Assembly: GCA_003526525.1 (NCBI GenBank)
Contig: DPVV01000183.1
Location: 1 to 8,345 of the forward strand
Source of the DNA: Lachnoclostridium phytofermentans
GTDB lineage: Bacteria > Bacillota > Clostridia > Lachnospirales > Lachnospiraceae
Reading direction: 5' to 3'
DNA: 8,345 nt
Shown here: piece after piece, positions 5,693-8,345 of the stretch
Layout of the letters: each line of letters begins with the position of its first letter
Numbering within the stretch: position 1 is the first letter of the stretch
Made by a program: the position numbers and the translations under genes
Notes under the pieces: generated by a model
What the model was told of the DNA's origin: nothing
Databases searched by the model: none
Seen by the model: only the letters and a program-made list of their open reading frames with translations

Positions 5693-5722
5693 TAAAACAA
5701 GTAAATATTACCATAATGTCCG

Positions 5723-5751
5723 TTTACAAATGCAATTTAATGTGCTAAAGT
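5723..5751 (+). promoter_or_regulatory. Probable sigma-A promoter of the heterodimeric exporter
   Basis: TTTACA (5723-5728) and TAAAGT (5746-5751) are spaced by 17 nt, with TGC before the -10 (extended -10). The predicted leader is about 130 nt. A TATAAT at 5840-5845 is nearer the gene but has no good -35 and overlaps the edge of an inverted repeat. Confidence 0.5.
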
Positions 5752-5792
5752 ACCAATGTGTGGTTACGTGTATAACCGTAGCGTGAATAATG

Positions 5793-5837
5793 TACATGAA
5801 AACCATAAAATTATACATTTCATTTTATTTTCATGTA
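5793..5837 (+). promoter_or_regulatory. Large inverted repeat in the leader of the heterodimeric exporter
   Basis: TACATGAAAA (5793-5802) and TTTTCATGTA (5828-5837) are a perfect 10-bp inverted repeat. The inner ATAAAAT (5805-5811) and ATTTTAT (5822-5828) can extend the stem to about 16 bp if a 3-nt bulge is allowed. It lies between the predicted promoter and the ribosome binding site (5876-5881). It may be an operator for a regulator encoded elsewhere or an RNA hairpin. There is no G/C-rich stem plus T-tract, so it is not a standard attenuator. Confidence 0.5.
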
Positions 5838-5889
5838 ACTATAATGAAAGTACACAACAAAAGCTTTAATTACTTAGGAGGACTTATCC

Positions 5890-7656
5890 ATGACACCAAT
5901 GAAATGGTTTTTCTCATTTCTAAAAAAGTATCGACTGCGGCTTATCATCGCATTTCTTATGGTAACCGTATCAACCGCCATGTTTATTGTAAACCCTTAT
6001 GTATCCGGTCTTATTGTTGACCGAGTGATTAAGGAAGGCGAGTACGAACTTCTGTGGAAGTTGGTAATTATCTTAATTGGAACTACGGTTATCCGCTCCA
6101 TCATGAAGTACTGTTATCTCTTTCTATTTGAAACCACCTCACAACGCATGCTATTTTCTATGAGAGATTATGTATACCGTCGTTTCTTACAGCAGGATTT
6201 TAATTTCTACAACAAGAACCGTACTGGTGAATTAATGTCCAGACAAACTGGAGATATGGATGCCATTCGTCATTTCGTGGCCTATGTTACCTACTCCATC
6301 TACGAGAACTCCTTGTTATTTTTATTTGCTATGACTATGATTTTTACGGTAGATTACCGTTTAGCGTTATGCTTAATAGCCATCGTACCATTAACAGCCT
6401 ATACCACAAGGAAACAGTTAAAAGCAATTAAACCAGCGTTTCACAACATAAGAAAACATTTTTCCAGCTTAAATACTGCGGTTCAGGAAAATATCAGTGG
6501 TAATCGTGTAGTAAAGGCATTTGCCAAAGAAGATTATGAAATCGAAAAATTCATGAAAGAAAACGATGGCTATCGCGAGGCAGAATTAAATGCAACAGCA
6601 CAATGGCGTAAGTACATTCCATTTTTTGAATTCTTTGCAAATTTTTCTTTATTCGTACTTTATCTCATTGGTGGTATTATGGCAATCAAAGAAACCATCA
6701 CTGTAGGTCAATTAATTACGGTGAGTGGTTATCTATGGATGATTAATAACCCTCTACGAATGGCTGGTTGGCTTGCAAACGATTTTCAGCGCTTTGTTAC
6801 TTCCGTGGAACGTATTTATTATACAATTAATAAAGATCCGGACGTTTCAGATCCAGAAAAACCTCATAAAATTGATAGGTTACAAGGTGAAATTAAGTTC
6901 TCACACGTTTATTATAAAAGTGAAGATGACGTAATTTTAAAGAACATTAATTTTCATGTAAAATCAGGTCAAACGGTTGGTATTATCGGAGCTACCGGTT
7001 CCGGAAAATCAACACTTATGAATCTTTTGTGCCGTTTTTATGACGTTTCTTCTGGCGAAATCACAGTGGATGGCGTTAATGTTAAGGATTATGAACTTTA
7101 TAGCTTGCGTGGCAACATCGGTATGGCTATGCAGGATGTATTCTTATTCTCCGATACAATTGAAGGTAATATCGCATACGGAAAACCAAATTGCTCTTTT
7201 GAAGAGGTGGAGCGTGCTGCCAAACTTGCGAATGCAGATGATTTTATAAAGCAGATGCCAGAAGGTTATGACACGATTGTTGGTGAACGTGGTGTCGGAT
7301 TATCCGGTGGCCAAAAGCAACGTATCTCACTTGCTAGAGCAATCTTAAAAGACCCTGCAATTATTATTCTTGATGATACGACTTCTGCAGTAGATATGGA
7401 AACAGAATCCGTGATTCAAGAAGCTCTGCATTCGATTCAGAATCGCCACACGGTATTTTATATTGCTCATCGAATCTCCTCCATTAAGGATGCCGATCTG
7501 ATTTTAGTAATTGATGAAGGTACCATAAAAGAAGCAGGAACTCACGATGAATTAGTAGCAAAAAAGGGTTATTATTATACTGTATTTCATCATCAATATG
7601 GTGATTTCGATTCGATAAACTCACCGAAAGGGGGCACTAATCATGGCAAGAAATAA
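5890..7656 (+). CDS. Heterodimeric multidrug-type ABC exporter, first half-transporter
   Basis: This 588-residue protein has the standard type IV exporter layout. A six-helix transmembrane domain (about 15-310) is fused to an ATP-binding domain (about 333-575). Visible motifs are Walker A GATGSGKST (367-375), Q-loop Gln415, x-loop GERGVG (465-470), signature LSGGQ (471-475), Walker B IIILDD (491-496) and switch His527. The residue after the Walker B Asp is Asp496 rather than the catalytic Glu, as in the weak-site half of heterodimers such as TM287/288 and LmrCD. It resembles YfiB/YheI-type proteins, which export drugs or amphipathic compounds; the substrate here is unknown. The ATG at 5890 has AGGAGG 8 nt upstream. 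The last codons overlap the next gene by 14 nt, indicating translational coupling and a fixed partner. No MarR-type regulator gene is adjacent within the window. Confidence 0.93.
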   Translation: MTPMKWFFSFLKKYRLRLIIAFLMVTVSTAMFIVNPYVSGLIVDRVIKEGEYELLWKLVIILIGTTVIRSIMKYCYLFLFETTSQRMLFSMRDYVYRRFLQQDFNFYNKNRTGELMSRQTGDMDAIRHFVAYVTYSIYENSLLFLFAMTMIFTVDYRLALCLIAIVPLTAYTTRKQLKAIKPAFHNIRKHFSSLNTAVQENISGNRVVKAFAKEDYEIEKFMKENDGYREAELNATAQWRKYIPFFEFFANFSLFVLYLIGGIMAIKETITVGQLITVSGYLWMINNPLRMAGWLANDFQRFVTSVERIYYTINKDPDVSDPEKPHKIDRLQGEIKFSHVYYKSEDDVILKNINFHVKSGQTVGIIGATGSGKSTLMNLLCRFYDVSSGEITVDGVNVKDYELYSLRGNIGMAMQDVFLFSDTIEGNIAYGKPNCSFEEVERAAKLANADDFIKQMPEGYDTIVGERGVGLSGGQKQRISLARAILKDPAIIILDDTTSAVDMETESVIQEALHSIQNRHTVFYIAHRISSIKDADLILVIDEGTIKEAGTHDELVAKKGYYYTVFHHQYGDFDSINSPKGGTNHGKK

Positions 7657-8345
7657 ATATGACATTGATGAATCCTTAGATTCTGAGTTTAATATAAAAC
7701 ACTTAAAAAGACTTGGGTCTTATATATCGCCATACCGTAAGGATATGGTAATTACCATTTTATTAATGATGACCTCCAGTGCTCTTGGAATGTTAGTACC
7801 ACTTTTCTTCATGCAGATAATTGATAATTTTATTCCTAATAAAAATGTCGCTGGAATCGTTGGTGTTTGCTTCTTATTATTAATGATTAATATTATAAAT
7901 ATGATTAATCTTAGACTTAAGGTAAATATTACAGCGAAGCTTGGTCAAAACATCATTCATCAAATTCGTTCTGATATCTTTACTCATCTGCAGGAGCTAC
8001 CATTTTCCTATTACGATGATCGTCCGCATGGAAAGATTCAGGTACGTGTTGTTAACTATGTAAATAGTTTAAGTGATCTTTTAAGTAACGGTATTGTCAA
8101 TACGATTACCGATCTGTTCAGCCTATTCTTTATCGTTGGGTTTATGTTATCGATTGACGTAAGGCTTACCGGAATATGCATGATAGGTCTTCCAGTATTA
8201 ATGGCTTTAATCTTTTTTATTAAAACCAAACAACGTGTTGCTTGGCAGATCCAAAGTAACAAATCTTCAAACTTAAATGCCTATATTGCTGAAAGTATTA
8301 ATGGTATCCGCGTAACTCAAAGTTTCGTAAGAGAACGTGAAAATA
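7643..8345 (+). CDS. Heterodimeric ABC exporter, second half-transporter (partial, cut by window end)
   Basis: The frame opens at ATG 7643-7645, with AAAGGGGG 8 nt upstream, and stays open to the window edge, giving 234 codons of the N-terminal membrane domain. It begins MARNKYDIDESLDSEFNI, a charged extension of about 25 residues, then the first helix after YISPYRKD. It continues with the coupling-helix region ELPFSYYDDRPHGKIQVRVVN and, near the end, the AYIAESINGIRVTQSF block found before the last helices in ABC exporters. The ATP-binding domain lies beyond the window, so whether it carries the catalytic Glu cannot be seen. As partner of the upstream Asp-containing half, it is expected to provide it. 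The 14-nt overlap with the upstream gene supports one heterodimer (YfiB/YfiC or YheI/YheH type). Confidence 0.9.
   Translation, partial: MARNKYDIDESLDSEFNIKHLKRLGSYISPYRKDMVITILLMMTSSALGMLVPLFFMQIIDNFIPNKNVAGIVGVCFLLLMINIINMINLRLKVNITAKLGQNIIHQIRSDIFTHLQELPFSYYDDRPHGKIQVRVVNYVNSLSDLLSNGIVNTITDLFSLFFIVGFMLSIDVRLTGICMIGLPVLMALIFFIKTKQRVAWQIQSNKSSNLNAYIAESINGIRVTQSFVREREN

Noticed and set aside
8056..8262. Minus-strand 68-codon open frame
   Set aside because: It is antisense to the second half-transporter, whose frame is continuous from 7643 and has recognisable exporter motifs.

Overview
The window looks like chromosomal DNA of a low-GC, spore-forming Clostridia member, most likely Lachnospiraceae (a Lachnoclostridium/Clostridium phytofermentans-type genome). 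That assignment is by inference from AT-rich intergenic DNA, strong AGGAGG ribosome binding sites, a DUF951 gene, a SpoIIQ-like LytM protein and a COG4586/COG4587/COG3694 exporter. No species-level marker is present.

Layout. (1) 1-520: a short DUF951 zinc-ribbon-like gene on the minus strand, whose stop codon lies in a 14-bp tandem repeat, then a divergent promoter region. (2) 521-1192: a hemolysin III/TrhA (PAQR) seven-helix membrane protein on the plus strand, followed by a clean terminator at 1271-1308. (3) 1193-1824: a gene-poor convergent stretch with three hairpins and a possible degenerate inserted element. (4) 1825-2685, minus: a membrane-anchored LytM/M23 protein that has lost all the usual zinc ligands, with its own terminator at 1704-1748. 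(5) 2795-5525, minus: a three-gene ABC-2 exporter (ATPase, permease, permease). Its two permease genes are separated by about 310 nt filled with consecutive hairpins. (6) 5526-5889: a divergent regulatory region with a good promoter on each strand and a dyad or hairpin in each leader. (7) 5890-8345, plus: a heterodimeric multidrug-type ABC exporter. The first half-transporter is complete; the second overlaps it by 14 nt and runs off the right edge.

How the genes work together. The minus-strand ATPase and two permeases should form one exporter of unknown substrate. The LytM protein follows 109 nt downstream with no obvious terminator between, so it may be partly co-transcribed. The plus-strand pair should form one heterodimeric exporter with an asymmetric pair of ATP sites. 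No transcriptional regulator gene lies next to either exporter in the window, so the regulatory sequence in 5526-5889 is the only visible control.

I found no complete new system. The features most worth a second look are the hairpin array inside the exporter operon, a TTCTTGG/CCAAGAA dyad shared by that array and the operon leader, and the ligand-less LytM protein.
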